The translations under genes and the position numbers were made by a program. Positions 14,901-25,799 of a stretch of DNA of 64,000 bases are shown piece after piece; position 1 is the stretch's first letter, and every line of letters starts with the position of its first letter. Source of the stretch: Nepenthes gracilis (lineage: Eukaryota; Streptophyta; Magnoliopsida; Caryophyllales; Nepenthaceae); NCBI GenBank assembly GCA_033239525.1, contig BSYO01000003.1, positions 28,513,540-28,577,539 on the forward strand, given 5' to 3'. A model generated the notes under the pieces. It saw only the letters and a program-made list of their open reading frames with translations, was not told the origin of the DNA and did no database searches.

Positions 14901-17900
14901 CACCAAGCTTCCTTTTAATAGGGTATACTTCCTTGATCCTTTTGATTTCTATAAAGCTTCATTGGATGCTATTGAATGTAGTTAGCATAAAATATTTCTT
15001 CACAGGGAAAATATTATCTTTTCAGGGCTTCAAGTTTCAGCACCTTATAAAATTCAGAAACTTCTGAACATTGTTTCAACAGAGGGCAAAATCCCTTTTT
15101 GAACCTAAAAACAATTTTAAATGTTGGGTGGATTTGGGAACCAACGTTGTGTTTTTTTTCCCCCTTTTGTACTACAAGATAATACCCTAAATTTCATGTT
15201 ATATTTCGGCAACCACAACCAATATCTGCGGGTTTCTCAGACGTAGAGTTAAAGCTGCAACACAAAACAGCACATTTAGAATTTTTAGCATCTATTAACA
15301 TTTGTGTACCTCTTACGTCTTTAATTCATAAAAGAATAGATCTCAAGTTCCACCATTTGATTTGTAAAGTTAAACCTCTCATCCTTCCTCTTTCATGTCT
15401 CGATTCATATCCATAACCAGTAAGGGGTGTATTGTGTGGTCACAGATGCAGATAGTGTTCTTAGAACATAAATGGTCTCTTTTCATCATGATAAGGTAGC
15501 CAAGTTGAGTGTTTATTAGCCACTTTTATATATGATCAAATGCTTGTTCTCATCTTAAAGGAAATGTTTGCCACCATGGCATCATAAGGAGCAACAAAAC
15601 CCAAGATATCCTTTTGTCATTTCTATGCCTAAAATCAAACAAAAACCTCCGCAAACACGTGTACCTATTGGCATCCTTTCCAACATCACCTTTAAGATCA
15701 ACATCTATGAAAATCATTTCTTTTTATGTATTATGTGAATCCCCTCTTCTGAATTCCTCCCAAAATTTCTCTTTCAAATGTTCCCCATGAGTTAATGATG
15801 TCAAGGATCTCATCTCCTACCACCATCTTAATAGCTATGATTCTATACCCAAACATCTCCAACTCCCTACATTCACATCTAATCTAACTTGTTAATAATG
15901 ATGCCAACTCCCTAGTCGTGTCCTTTCCATAGTTCCATCTTTGTACCCATCTTCTCATAGCTTCTTTATTTGCACCCGCCTATGATGGAGGATCCCTTGC
16001 TGATTTTGGCATTTTGCACCTCCTGGGAACTGATGTAGCGGTACCTGGCCCACTTCTCACTATATTAGGACGATAATGCATTATAATTTCAGTATTTCCC
16101 AATTTGGATAGGCAAATCCTTTTCAATTGATTACTTTGAAAACTGATACTGCTGTTTTTCTGCATATAATAGCAACTTAGCTTGATGTCTTAAGGTTTTT
16201 TTTTTCAAAAGTAGATATTCTTATAAATAACTCGTGATCGTTGTACCGTTCACTGATGAATGACTAATTTATTTCCTTCTGATGAAGTTCGAGTATGCTA
16301 GCTGGAGTTGTGAGCACCTTAATAACTGCACCTATGGATGTTGTTAAAACACGTCTAATGTTGCAAACAGAATCTAATGGACCTGGAAGCTATAGAAATG
16401 GATTTCATTGCGCTTACCAGGTATGTTCTAAGGTTATCTTAACCCCTTTTTGCACTGTCATATCTTTTTTTTCTACTTTGTTCATGAGCTTTTTGTATCA
16501 TAATCCCAAGTGATATTCCACCTGCCTACACAATTTGTAGAAAAAATTTACTTCCAATATGTCTGATATCGATATATATTGCCAAATATGTCCGAAATCA
16601 ATATGGTTGCTAACGATTTCGATATTTTCATCTATGATTGTTAGCTTAAGCAAGAAACTTTTGGGGAGGACTACATGTTTCTAATCATGAATCAAATATT
16701 GTGGTGATCAGTACAATATTCCTATTCCTGTGGTTGCTAGATAAGTTTAATATCTGGGAAAATGGCTGGATAACACTTCTGTTCATGCTATGATAGCTGC
16801 TATGTTTTTGATATGCATACTAATTTGAAAAGTGATTGAGATATTATGTTGTCGTCCAATCAATCCCATTATACATGTGAGCTTTTGTGAGTCCAGCTCA
16901 GTTTTTCATCCATTTGAGAGCATTTTTTTGCATCTGAGTAATCTAGTAAAGGATTTGAGTCTTCCCGGACAGAAAAAGGAGGAAAAACTGCTGGACCTAA
17001 ATTTTCAGCTCTCCTTATATATTGCAAAGGGTCCCTTATTTCTTCAGTACGCTTATTCTTTGATAGATCAAGCAGTGATATAAATTAAGTCCTATATTCC
17101 ATCTTTGCATCAAGCCAACTCTGGTGATGCTTGACATACAGTTGGCCTAAAAAACCCCAGTATTATGTGCAACCATACAGTGCCACCCAATCAGAAACAT
17201 ATTGTGCATCTTCATTTCTAACCAACTCTGGTGCCTCTTGACTTATAGCTGGGCTAATAATATGTGCAAACATAACCCCACAAATCACTAACATAATATG
17301 CAAATGCATGCATGCAATATTCATAGATCTTTTTCATTCTTAGGTTAATTTGTTATTACATTTGTTTCAGGTCATGCTCACAGAAGGTATACGAGCTCTG
17401 TATAAAGGGTGAGATTCCATTGCTCTACCATCCTTAAGCTTGCGATGGACTATTGTGCATTATGATATTGTATTATTTGTCTAGGCAAACTGTCACAACC
17501 CAGACTAAATAGCCAAAGAACATCAGGAGAATGACACTAAAATCTGATAACACCATTACTTGCAGCAATATCATAAATTCATCAACATTAAAACTCCAAA
17601 CACATACTAATCTTTAGCTGTCATCCAATGTCTAAGTCTCTTCTCTAAATTCTTCTGTGAGGACCAACATATTATACTCTAATGATCTGAACATACATTT
17701 TTCTCCATAGACACCATATGTGCAATCCTTGGGACGATGATAATAGTCACAAGCTCTAAATGATGGACATGGTCTTACTATTCATAGATTCTCAATTGTC
17801 TAGATTCATTAACGATCACTATCTCATCCAAAGGTAACCGAGCCCTTTTTGGAATGCCCACAATAGATATATTGGCACCTGTTTCTTCCCTGATGACTAA

Positions 17901-20900
17901 AGTTGGTGCCTAGACCAACATATCCTTCAAATCTCGAAAACTTTATTTGCTCTGTTTCTTGCACTTCTTTGCATTAACTTGGTTCATATAACAACAATGT
18001 CAGGAAATTACTTCACAAATTTTCGATAAATAACTTTGTAATACAAAGAAACTCCTTACCTCAGCTGGACCAATTAGTCTCACTTAGTTTTACATATTTG
18101 CCCAGATTCTACAAAAACGTCAAATATCACATGACCTAAGAACACAACCTTCTTGAATCAAAGGTTACACTTTATTACCTTGGCGTTTATTCGCTATTCC
18201 CTGATTTTTCAAAGTATAATACAAAGATATTCCTTATATTCCGAACATCTTAACATGTCAGCAGTAAGGTCCATGATAAATGATCCAAATAAAAGTTTCA
18301 ACACTCGATTCACCATGTCATGCCTAACCAAACTACAATGGCATCAATCAAATCAAGTGTATACCCTTACTCATAATGATCATGCGTTTTCAAAGTGAGA
18401 ATTTTCTTTATGTCATCCCATCCATAAGGTAATAACCCATTTATCTTTAACACGATCGCCCTTTGATGATCTTGTTAACCACTATATCCAACACAAGCTT
18501 TATCACAAAAATTATTAGTCACTTAAACCGTCAATCTAGCAACGTTTTTACCCCGATTGATAATGTTAATCATTTTGAATGCCTCTATTGAGATTTTCCT
18601 TCTCATTAAATAGATAATACTTTCCCTAAATACATTAAATTACAATCATTTACTTTTTCTAATTTATCTCTTAGTTATAATTAATTAGTATTAATTACCA
18701 AAACAGAGGTGATCCAGACCAATTCCAAAGCCGATGTTGATTCTAGTCCAAATTCGAGTCCGAGTTGAGTCCAAGTCCAAATCCAATGCCCGATCAATTA
18801 GAATAATCCCGATAAAGAAAAAATATATATAATTTTAGTAATTAATGTTATTGATATATTCTGCTGACATCTCTCCTCAAATTGATAATAGTCGATTAAG
18901 AAGTATCAATTTATCAACCATGAATTGATGTCGATGGTGCGAGAGACCTTTAGTAAAAACATCTACTGTTTGAAGATGGGTAAAGAAGTGTGGAAGAGTG
19001 ATCACATGTTGATCAAGTGCTGTACGAATAAAGTGACAATCGCGTCATTTTGTTTTGTGCATTCATGAAAGACTAGATTGGTGGCAATTTGGATAATACT
19101 AGTATTATCAATATGAAAAGTGATTGGATTAAGTTGGGAAATGTCAAGTTCCCCTAATTAGCCCCGTAACCAAACAATTTCCGAGCAAGTAGAAGACATA
19201 GCATAGTACTTTGACTCGGTTGAAGATTTCGATATATGATCTTGCTTTTTACTCATCCACGAAATAAGAACATTACCAATAAACATGTACCTGCTAATAA
19301 TAAACGACGAGTGTCAATACAACCTACTCAATCTGTGTTACTAAATCCCTATAAACGGAGGGAATTCTTAGTTGGAAAAAAATAGTCCTTGACCCAACGT
19401 ATCCTTTAGGTAATAGATTATTGTTTTACTTTAGCAAAGTGTGAGTGTTGGGTTGCCTATATAAACCGACTCATCTATTGGACTGCAAAGGAGATATTAG
19501 GTCGAGTAATTGTTAAGTAATTCAATCTTTCTAACATTTGTCGATTTGTATATGGATTAGATGGTAAGTTTTCTTCCTGTCTAAGCCATATCGCACCAAA
19601 TCATGATAAAGATTATCACACACCACAAAATTGAAGCCAATAGAGATTGAATCTCACCAAACCAAGGGAATTTAAAGCTATGAAACTCACAAAATTGAGA
19701 GAATGCAAAGCAAACGCAGAGAATTTTGGTCGAGATGAACTTGAGGATGAAGAAACTCACAAAATTTGAAAAGAAATTCTACAAAGAAATTGAAGTATAA
19801 GTTGAATAGGCGAATTCTTCAATTTGAGCAACTGATAATCTTGAAACAAATTATTCTGAATCTCTGATACCATGTTAATTGTTCTAAATGCCTCTATTGA
19901 GGTTTTTCCTTTTCAGTAAACAAATGCTATTTTTCTTATTTACATTAAATTATGATCCTCTACTCTCCAAGTTTGCTTTCCAATTATAATCAATTAGTCT
20001 TAATTACAATTAATTAAAATAATCCTGATAAGAAAAAATACATATAATTTTAGTAATCAATGCTAATAACATATTCTACAGACATATAGGAAGAAGTCCA
20101 ACTATATCCCATGTTTAGTCAAACAATCCGAAGAAATAACTTTTGGTTTCCTTTACCAATGTCAACACCGAACTCTAGACAATGAAAACTAATCCTCAAA
20201 TCCTTTTCACCATGAACCACACAATAACCTGAGACCCGTTTTATCATTACATCTATCTAACATACCATTTTTTGTTCATTCTATTAGGACTATCTAATCA
20301 CTAATTCACATGGATACCCTATAAAATCCTGCTTAGCGTGATAGCACATTCTAACCACACTAGAAGACTTAGGTTACTAAACTAATGGACTGAATCTCAA
20401 AGTCACATCAAATTACCTAATATAACTCCCAATCTCATCAATACCTAAGTCCTCAAATAGGATTTCCCAAGATTTTGACACCTAAATCCTAAAATTCCAA
20501 GATTCATGCTCTCACAATCCGAACTGATTCTTGATGTTGAATAAATCCCCTTGAATCCTCAACTGTTCAAATCAATATTAGGTGGGGAACCATGATATAC
20601 TTTCTTAAAAACAATATGTGAATTTCGCTGTGAACATCCGATAAATTAGGTGGAGCCATGAATATATGATTGGGCTTGCCTCTCACCAAAACGTCATAAT
20701 CCTCTTGAATGGAGATGCCTAAAGAATCAGCAAATCATTAGTTTCATAGCCTTTTGTCTATCTCAAATGTTTACAGTTGACTGCAACTTAGTTTAATGTT
20801 TCCTATGATTTCTTGAATTAACCCAAATTAATGCACTGGATATTTTTTTCTCATATTATATGATTTGATTACCTTAAGAAAATCCGGGATGTCATGGGAA

Positions 20901-21315
20901 TTTCAGAAATTTGTCAAATATCTGTGCAAGTTGGTTCTGAAGAATGTTTGCAGCGACTATTGCTTTCCACATGGCTTTGATGGACCCTCCAATTTTGAAA
21001 AAGAAAAATTGAGAACAAAATTATCAGAATTGTTTTTTTGAATTACCTGTTCCACCACTGTTTCCTTCTTCCTTAAATTTTCTGGAGTTTAAATAATTCT
21101 ACACTATTTTTCTGTATCCTCTAGGTCTGCTTAAATACGAGCTACTAACAAAATTATGCAGATTGTCAACTAGAAATTTGTGCCTGATTTTCTGTTTATC
21201 TTATATTGGGATTTGTAGGGGATTTGCGACTTTTGCACGGTTGGGTCCACAAACAACAATCATCTTTGTAGTCTATGAGAAGCTGCGGGAGCTTGCTGGG
21301 CTTCGGTCAATTTAG
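2923..21315 (+). CDS. Mitochondrial carrier family (SLC25) protein, 5' partial, seven exons
   Basis: Member of the six-helix carrier family that moves metabolites across the inner mitochondrial membrane; the substrate cannot be read from the sequence. Exons: 2923-2984, 3065-3301, 3375-3539, 3781-3830, 16288-16420, 17371-17408, 21219-21315 (stop TAG 21313-21315). All junctions are GT-AG and phases fit, giving about 260 residues; the family is about 300, so only the first exon (first helix) is missing upstream. The three family signatures are visible: DVIKVRLQ at the start (its Pro would be in exon 1), NPLEVLKVRLQ across exons 2-3, and APMDVVKTRL in exon 5. Other carrier hallmarks are LYLGLAPALSRSVLYGGLRL, ALWKGVGPAM and ALYKGGFATFARLGPQT. 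The overall sequence resembles the plant UCP/dicarboxylate-like group often called ucpB, by family knowledge only. Intron 3831-16287 is 12.4 kb and filled with transposons, as is intron 17409-21218. Reading frame is intact throughout, so the gene is probably functional. Confidence 0.9.
3638..3740. repeat. CT-rich low-complexity tract
   Basis: A (CT)n run followed by C/T-only sequence within the intron just before the short exon at 3781. It ends about 40 bases before the acceptor and could extend the polypyrimidine environment. Confidence 0.8.
3831..5950. other. Intron, AT-rich, no feature recognised
   Basis: First part of the 12.4-kb carrier intron. Donor GTATAA at 3831. No coding similarity or terminal repeats were recognised; the stretch 4780-5720 is very AT-rich. 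Confidence 0.5.
5951..6397 (-). repeat. LTR (3' LTR in element orientation)
   Basis: Aligns along its length with 9699-10104: shared blocks include the segments around TTAAGT...GGATC and TGTTAATTAAAAGTG. Its right edge AACATCA is directly followed by TTCCCCTACT, the complement of a polypurine tract. Confidence 0.75.
6600..6910 (-). pseudogene. Gypsy integrase C-terminal region, decayed
   Basis: On the minus strand the translation gives VEFNVGDLILVKL, then FLRKRDKGLLQKYE, and after stops GLPIFQVSYLMPY. This is the order of the gypsy integrase tail (VGDxVxVKL, FKSLRKxHKGL, IHPVFHVSxLKPY). Several stops and frameshifts interrupt it. Confidence 0.6.
8560..8760 (-). pseudogene. Gypsy reverse transcriptase remnant
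   Basis: Minus-strand translation reads MNQVFHEYLDKFVMVYLYD then IVIYSSNLEDHLKYLRLVF, matching the RT catalytic region in which YxDD is the active site. Here the second-last position is changed (YLYD instead of YLDD), and a stop lies just upstream, so the enzyme is dead. Confidence 0.7.
9699..10104 (-). repeat. LTR (5' LTR in element orientation)
   Basis: Partner of the repeat at 5951-6397. Its left edge TGTTATAGTC is preceded by a degenerate initiator-tRNA-Met primer-binding site on the minus strand. The right edge is uncertain by some tens of bases because the ends of the two copies have diverged. Confidence 0.7.
10105..11680. other. Intron, AT-rich, nothing recognised
   Basis: Carrier intron sequence between the gypsy element and the duplicated segment. 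No open frame with family resemblance and no terminal repeats were seen. Confidence 0.5.
11834..12003. repeat. 100-bp-period tandem duplication
   Basis: The segment starting ATAATGGCCAATATTTT at 11834 recurs at 11934, with the shared block running through GGTCACTATCCATCATATG and CTCGGAAATTCT. Only a few substitutions separate the two. It is preceded by a (TA)n run at 11819-11836. Confidence 0.85.
12050..12780 (-). pseudogene. Gypsy retrotransposon protease-region fragment
   Basis: Minus-strand translation shows KFVPVRLGEWKGKLNL and, after shifts, a stretch equivalent to MDDFDLILGLEFL followed by CLCPYLNLVL. This is the part of the aspartic protease and its downstream linker seen in gypsy gag-pol proteins (LGxWxGKxxLxVVPMDDF, VLGLxFL). 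It lies outside the LTR pair at 5951-10104, so it is a separate, isolated fragment. Frame is broken repeatedly. Confidence 0.55.
13190..14750 (-). pseudogene. L1-type LINE endonuclease remnant with upstream ORF debris
   Basis: On the minus strand, 13846-13643 contains MEYEGTCEPRQRNKAIRAM followed by LHLMIVVETRIKE, the start of a LINE apurinic endonuclease (N-term WNxRG..., then LVETKIK). Downstream, 13383-13192 contains SGSLAIDGDFNFILSCKE, the GDFN motif of the same domain. The sequence upstream to about 14750 reads as broken polar ORF sequence of the type between LINE ORF1 and the endonuclease. Stops and frameshifts are frequent; no poly-A end or target duplication was found. Confidence 0.6.
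14751..16287. other. Intron end, no supported feature
   Basis: Last part of the 12.4-kb intron. Some minus-strand stretches may continue the LINE ORF1 but nothing specific was recognised. Intron ends GATGAAG at 16281-16287. Confidence 0.4.
16553..16635. mobile_element. MITE fragment, CATGGATG family
   Basis: Contains GATATCGATATATATTG and ends in GATATTTTCATCTATG, the same end as the complete family members at 39900-40175 and 45455-45776. The other end is missing. Confidence 0.5.
17480..18560 (-). pseudogene. Gypsy retrotransposon RT-region debris
   Basis: Minus-strand reading of 17900-18200 resembles the RT/RNase H junction of Del/Tekay-type gypsy elements (the FLGHVVS region), with stops throughout. 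The left edge near 17490 starts TGTCACAACCC, a common LTR start in that group. No second LTR was located. Confidence 0.4.
18564..18869 (-). repeat. Copia LTR carrying a foreign insert of about 95 bp
   Basis: Matches the right LTR except for an extra segment at about 18700-18795. The extra segment is related to 51606-51711 (shared GATCCAGACCAATTC, AAAGCCGATGT and CCAATGCCCGAT). Confidence 0.75.
19873..20084 (-). repeat. Copia LTR (5' LTR in element orientation)
   Basis: Shares GCCTCTATTGAG, TAATTAAAATAATCC-like and CATATAATTTTAGTAAT blocks with the left LTR, without the 95-bp insert. Flanked by a primer-binding site on its left. Confidence 0.8.
20085..21218. other. Last carrier intron, unannotated part
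   Basis: No coding or repeat feature could be supported. The intron ends with the acceptor TTTGTAG at 21212-21218. Confidence 0.5.
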
Positions 21316-23100
21316 GTGCAGCAATTTCTACCTCCTTGGTTTTTTCTTTTTGGGTGAACTTGATTTAAGAACAATATTTTGTTTTCCTCCATTGTTTGGG
21401 TGATTTGAAGGCCCCTTCAATACCTTGATTTCCAGAAATTTAAGTAGGTACAAATGCTGATGCTTGGTTCATCATCACACATACTACCTTAATCAGTGTT
21501 GCTTTCATTCACATTAAGCCATTTTCAAGGCTTTATTTAATTGACCAGATCTTATGTTATTTCTTAATTATGTGTAATTCGGGATTCTATTGATTTTTTC
21601 AATTTGGCTGTTCCTTTTCTTCGTTACTGGTGTTTTAAGTTTCGGCAATATCTAGTGTGCATATTTTGATACTGCCCCATATTTATAGTGTCATAATTGG
21701 ATGATCACATTTGGTCAATTGGTAAGGATTGAGTAATTTGTGATTCAATGACCCGTTTGTGCCCAACTTTGCAAAGAAATAGCCTTTCTCTCTCCCTTCC
21801 CACTTGTGAATGTTGCATAACCAAAGTGCTTCCAAAACATAGACTCACTAGTTTTTGGCCATCTCATGCGCAGTTGTCATGTAATTAGGTTCACTTTGCA
21901 ATAGAGCAAATTATGTGTAGGGGGGCCTGGCAAACTAGGCTTCTCATGTTGTGGGCTCTTTTAAAGGTAAAAATTATTGATTCTTACCCATAAATTACGG
22001 GGAGATTATTTCTATGGTTTAAACTTATGACCTAGAAATTACAGCACAAAGGTCTTACCCTCGTTTGTTTTTAGTCAAACCGTGAAAATGTAAAACACAC
22101 ACTTAGTGTATGTAAGAGAATTTGAACCCCTTCTTAATGCAACTATTGTACATGCTCATTACTTCAGTAATTAGATGAAAAACTCACGGGACTTGGTAAA
22201 ATCCACAAGAATTAGATGAACTCACTTGATTATACTTTCTCCCTTTTTAATGCTGACAACATAAATGAAGAATAGATCAGACATCCAATAAGCAAAAATG
22301 ATAAAACTAAATGCTCCTTGAATGATATCCATAAACTAATTCATGTGAACACACAGGAGATTTACCTAGAAGCTCCATTCAGTAGCCTATTCCTCTCTCC
22401 CTTTGTCATCATTAGAACAGATAGAGAAAGGTAAGATACCTTTGTAAATATGCACATTATCCATAAATATTAGAGCACATAGAAAGTGTATATTCAAAGC
22501 TAATTTGATGTCAATTGCAGAATGCCAAACATTTGGAGAAAAAACAGAAAATCAAAAAAATCAATTTGGAAACGCAACAGTACACACATTTTTTGTTTGA
22601 TCTATTCAGATTAGTTCTTAGCACGATTTCTGTTCTCACACCTTTTCCTTTGGTATAGTAAAACAAAAAAGTAAAAAATAAAAAATAGAAAGTCTTTCCT
22701 ATGTGTAATTAGTTTGTAGTAAAGAAAAAAATCAGATGACAGTTACACCAGTCAATAATAAAATTTTAATCCTTAAAGAAAAAATGATGATCTGACAATT
22801 GAAGGAAATGAATCCAAATTTGTTAAGATATTATAGGATGGTAATATGTGGCATCAGTGAAAATCATTCGAAAATCCAAAGACATTTCTCAAGTTGGAAA
22901 ATTTTGAAGCCACATTTGCAAATACTATTTGAACGAATTGATTCAATCAAGTGACTAAAATATTGCTGGAATTCTATCTAGCATATAAGTCATCGTTCAC
23001 CTCACATTCGTCACCGTGCTCCTCAATTTTTTTGTTATGCCTCTTTTTAGGTTTGTTCATTTTCATTGTCAGTGTAAGTGGTCATCATAGCTTTCTTCTT
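21316..23100. other. 3' flank of carrier gene, nothing recognised
   Basis: Contains the 3' UTR of the carrier gene for the first few hundred bases by position. The remainder is AT-rich intergenic DNA without recognisable genes. Confidence 0.5.
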
Positions 23101-23105
23101 TTTGA

Positions 23106-23700
23106 TCAGTTGAGAGTAGGACATTTAGGTCTAATATGGCTTATATTTCCAGATTCATAGCAAGTGACAAATTGCATTAGTTCATCAACATCATTTTTGC
23201 CATTTCTTTTGACAACACTTCTGGAAGATCGCTGGTTGATACATTTCTTTCTAACGATGCCATTAAGCCTTTTTGTTTGATTTTTTGGCATCTTCTACTT
23301 AAATCTTCCTCCGTAGCGATCTCATGGATTATGAGAGATCCGGTCATCTCATCAAGTCCGAGTTTACTTATGCCTTCTCCCTCCATTATAGCTGTTACTT
23401 TATGAGATCAAGACTGCCAAACATTTTAGGATCAGTCTCACTTGTCCTGAATTGGGCACGTTCCTTCTTACAAGTAATTTTAAGATGTTAGCAGTGTCAG
23501 AGAATCTATTATGACGGGTGATGCTTCTTCCTTTGGCATCATTCAGTTTGTGCTCCCGTGAGTTACTTTCACCTCTGCCCAATTCTCCTTGGCATGATTT
23601 CAAGGCAATTTCTTTTCCTCATCTCATGGATTGTAAGTGATATGATATCCTCGACAAGGTCGATTTTAGGTTTGTCTTCAGTGACTTTAGGAGACCACGA
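23106..23700 (-). pseudogene. Retrotransposon gag (UBN2-type) remnant with zinc knuckle
   Basis: Minus-strand frames read GISKLGLDEMTGSLIIHEI, equivalent to the LTxLxLDELIGSLMxYEI stretch of UBN2/gag polypeptides. About 60 codons further comes VTCYESGNISHIRPKCPTLN, a CCHC zinc knuckle in which the second Cys has become Ser. The stretch upstream (to about 23600) gives broken sequence of the preceding helix. No LTRs were found around it. Likely a copia-type gag fragment. Confidence 0.6.
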
Positions 23701-24377
23701 TGTCCTCGAGCAGCTTAAGGGTCTCCTCCATTAGATCCCAATCAGACCGGTCTCTTTGAAGCAATTTCATGCCGTTGATAATATTTCAGAATCTAAAACA
23801 CATTGTTGATACATTTTTTTATTGTAATAGTTTACAATCGAGAAAATTGATTTAGGTCTCCTTTACCGTGGCTTGTACCCTTGCCGAGTCACGTTTAACT
23901 TTGCTCAAATATTCTCAGCATACTTGCACATGTACGCATGTTATACTCATTTTGGATAAAACATTAACATGTTTACGGCCTAATTATCAATAGCGGTATA
24001 TGTGTTTTTAAAAAAAAAGGAAAAAAGAAAAATCCTAACATAATCCTAATGTGTGATAAAAATGAGACATGATTGCATAGCATCAAAATACTTATTATTA
24101 TTATTTTTTTCAAGTAACTAAATTTACAAGCATTGATGAGATTATTAAATGTAAAACCCTATTTTGGGTCGTGGAGTAACGCTGGATGGGCAGTCATGGG
24201 ATGCCACATGATGTGAATATTAATCTATAGAATAATTTGAGAGTGGAAAGTGGGAAAACTATTTTTCATTTTTTTTCAATTTTATTGTGAACTTTTATAC
24301 TTGTTCAATTGTAATTTTGACCTTTAATTTAGTACTAAATTTATTTTTCAATAAGAATAATTATCAAATTATCATTT

Positions 24378-24949
24378 TGTTGCATGTTCGAATACAATTC
24401 TAAATTTGGATTATTCTCGGTTTCTCCGTCTTATTGAACTCGTCCTACTGTAACACAATACTGGTACATTTTTAACACTCAAGTCGATCATTTGCCTTTT
24501 TGAGAATAAAATGGAAAGATATAATTTTGTTCTTCTTTTAGATATTTAGAGATTAAGAGAGAATTTTCTTGGACCGAAAAAGAAGTCCCCTTCATCTGAG
24601 GATTACCTTTCCTTTTATAGGGCTTCCTTTTCAGTTTCATAACTTACCCGGAGAAGTTATACTTTTCCGGATAAGTACATTTGGTTTTTTCCAACTCCTG
24701 TTGGTTTCTTAACTTCCACTCCGGGTGGTTTATTAACTTCCACTCCGGGTGGTTTATTAACTTCCACTCCGGGTGGTTTCTTAACCTCCCACACCGAGTG
24801 GTTTCTTAACCTCCCACTCCGGGTGATTTTTTAACTCCTCCGGTTGTTATGACGGTTCATTCTCAGAACCGAACCGTAGAAGTTATTAGGAGTTTTCATA
24901 TTTTATCCCACGGGTGGTTTATCAGTTATTCGGGTAATAATACCCATCA
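24378..24949 (-). repeat. LTR (3' LTR of Tat element)
   Basis: Starts TGTTGCATG and ends AATACCCATCA on the + strand. Nearly identical to the right LTR over the block from about 24495 to the end. The first 100 bases are more diverged and shorter. Contains five units of a 24-bp repeat with core CACTCCGGGTGGTTT, against four in the other LTR. Confidence 0.93.
24713..24838. repeat. 24-bp tandem repeat inside LTR
   Basis: Five units of about 24 bp with core CCACTCCGGGTGGTTTMTTAA. The other LTR holds four units at about 33350-33452, so the array has changed length since insertion. Confidence 0.85.
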
Positions 24950-24972
24950 CTAGCCCCCCATGCTAGAAGATT
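24950..24972 (-). promoter_or_regulatory. Polypurine tract region of Tat element
   Basis: Directly inside the 3' LTR the minus strand reads ATGGGGGGCTAG. A purine run at this place primes plus-strand DNA synthesis in LTR retrotransposons; the CT near its end is a departure from a pure tract. Confidence 0.6.
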
Positions 24973-25069
24973 AAAATTTTAACTTCTAGCATGTTTTAGT
25001 AATGGGATTGACTACTTAGAATTTTTTCAGATTTCCATTGCTCCGGACTTAGTGATTCCATTTTTCTGG

Positions 25070-25555
25070 TCACTCCGATTTTTTTTACTCCGGATTTGGT
25101 AACTCCCGCTTTTTGATCACTCCGGGTTTATTTACTCCGGATTTGGTGACTCCCGCTTTTTGGTCACTCCGGATATTTTTTACTCCGGATTTGGTGACTC
25201 CCGCTTTTTGGTCACTCCGGATATTTTTTACGCCGGATTTGGTGACTCCCGCTTTTTGGTCACTCTGAATATTTTTTACTCCGGATTTGGTGACTCCCAC
25301 TTTTTGGTTACTCCGGATATTCTTTACGTCGGATTTGGTGACTCACGCTTTTTGGTCACTCCGGATATTTTTACTCGGTTTGGTGACTCCCGCTTTTTGG
25401 TCACTCCGGATTTTTTACTCCGGATTTGGTGACTCACGCTTTTTGGTCACTCCGGATATTTTTTACGTCGGATTTGGTGACTCCCGCTTTTTGGTCACTC
25501 TGGATATTTTTTACTCCGAATTTGGTGACTCCAGCTTTTTGGTCACTCCGGGTGG
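25070..25555. repeat. 48-bp minisatellite, about ten units
   Basis: The anchor GGTGACTC recurs at 25098 (as GGTAACTC), 25145, 25193, 25241, 25289, 25337, 25382, 25428, 25476 and 25524. Spacing is 48 bp in most intervals and 45-47 in three. Because 48 is a multiple of three, open frames run through it in several phases; these are not genes. It lies between the extra gene and the 3' LTR, where Tat elements commonly carry tandem repeats. The unit contains CACTCCGGAT, close to the LTR repeat core CACTCCGGGT. Confidence 0.95.
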
Positions 25556-25704
25556 CGATTAGCTCTGACACGGTCTTAGCTGGTTGGCCACGTGTTGATC
25601 TTCGCGTGGTAACTTCTGTAACTGTCGTTTTGAGTTGCAAATGCTTTTCCGAGACGTGTCCTCTTCATCACTTTTAAATTTGAACGGACACGTCCCTTCA
25701 AACC

Positions 25705-25710
25705 TATAAA
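25705..25710 (+). promoter_or_regulatory. Candidate TATA box for the antisense extra gene
   Basis: TATAAA lies 95 bases upstream of the ATG at 25800, followed by a CT-rich leader (25735-25799) typical of plant 5' UTRs. Its placement suggests that the extra gene has its own promoter, independent of the LTRs. Confidence 0.5.
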
Positions 25711-25799
25711 TTAGGGTTTTACCCCGTTTTTACGTTACTCTGTTTTTCATATTCCTTCTCCCTGTTTCTCTGTATTTCACTTTTCTTCTTCCTGCTTCA

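Larger units (their letters stand above)
18564..20084 (-). mobile_element. Deleted Ty1/copia element with both LTRs
   Basis: LTRs 18564-18869 and 19873-20084 begin TGTTAAT and end in CTGCTGACA/CTACAGACA. Immediately left of 19873 the minus strand reads TGGTATCAGAGA, a perfect primer-binding site for initiator tRNA-Met. Immediately right of 18869 the minus strand has the polypurine tract TTGAGGAGAGA. Both place the element on the minus strand. The interior is only about 1 kb; the part at 18900-19330 corresponds, on the minus strand, to the copia RNase H region at the end of pol, and the rest is leader, so gag, protease, integrase and RT are deleted. It sits in the carrier intron before the last exon. 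No target duplication was recognised. Confidence 0.8.

Noticed and set aside
25085..25640. Open frames of 70-90 codons in several phases over 25.1-25.6 kb, with repeated 16-residue units
   Set aside because: They are produced by the 48-bp minisatellite, whose period is a multiple of three; no start context or family resemblance.
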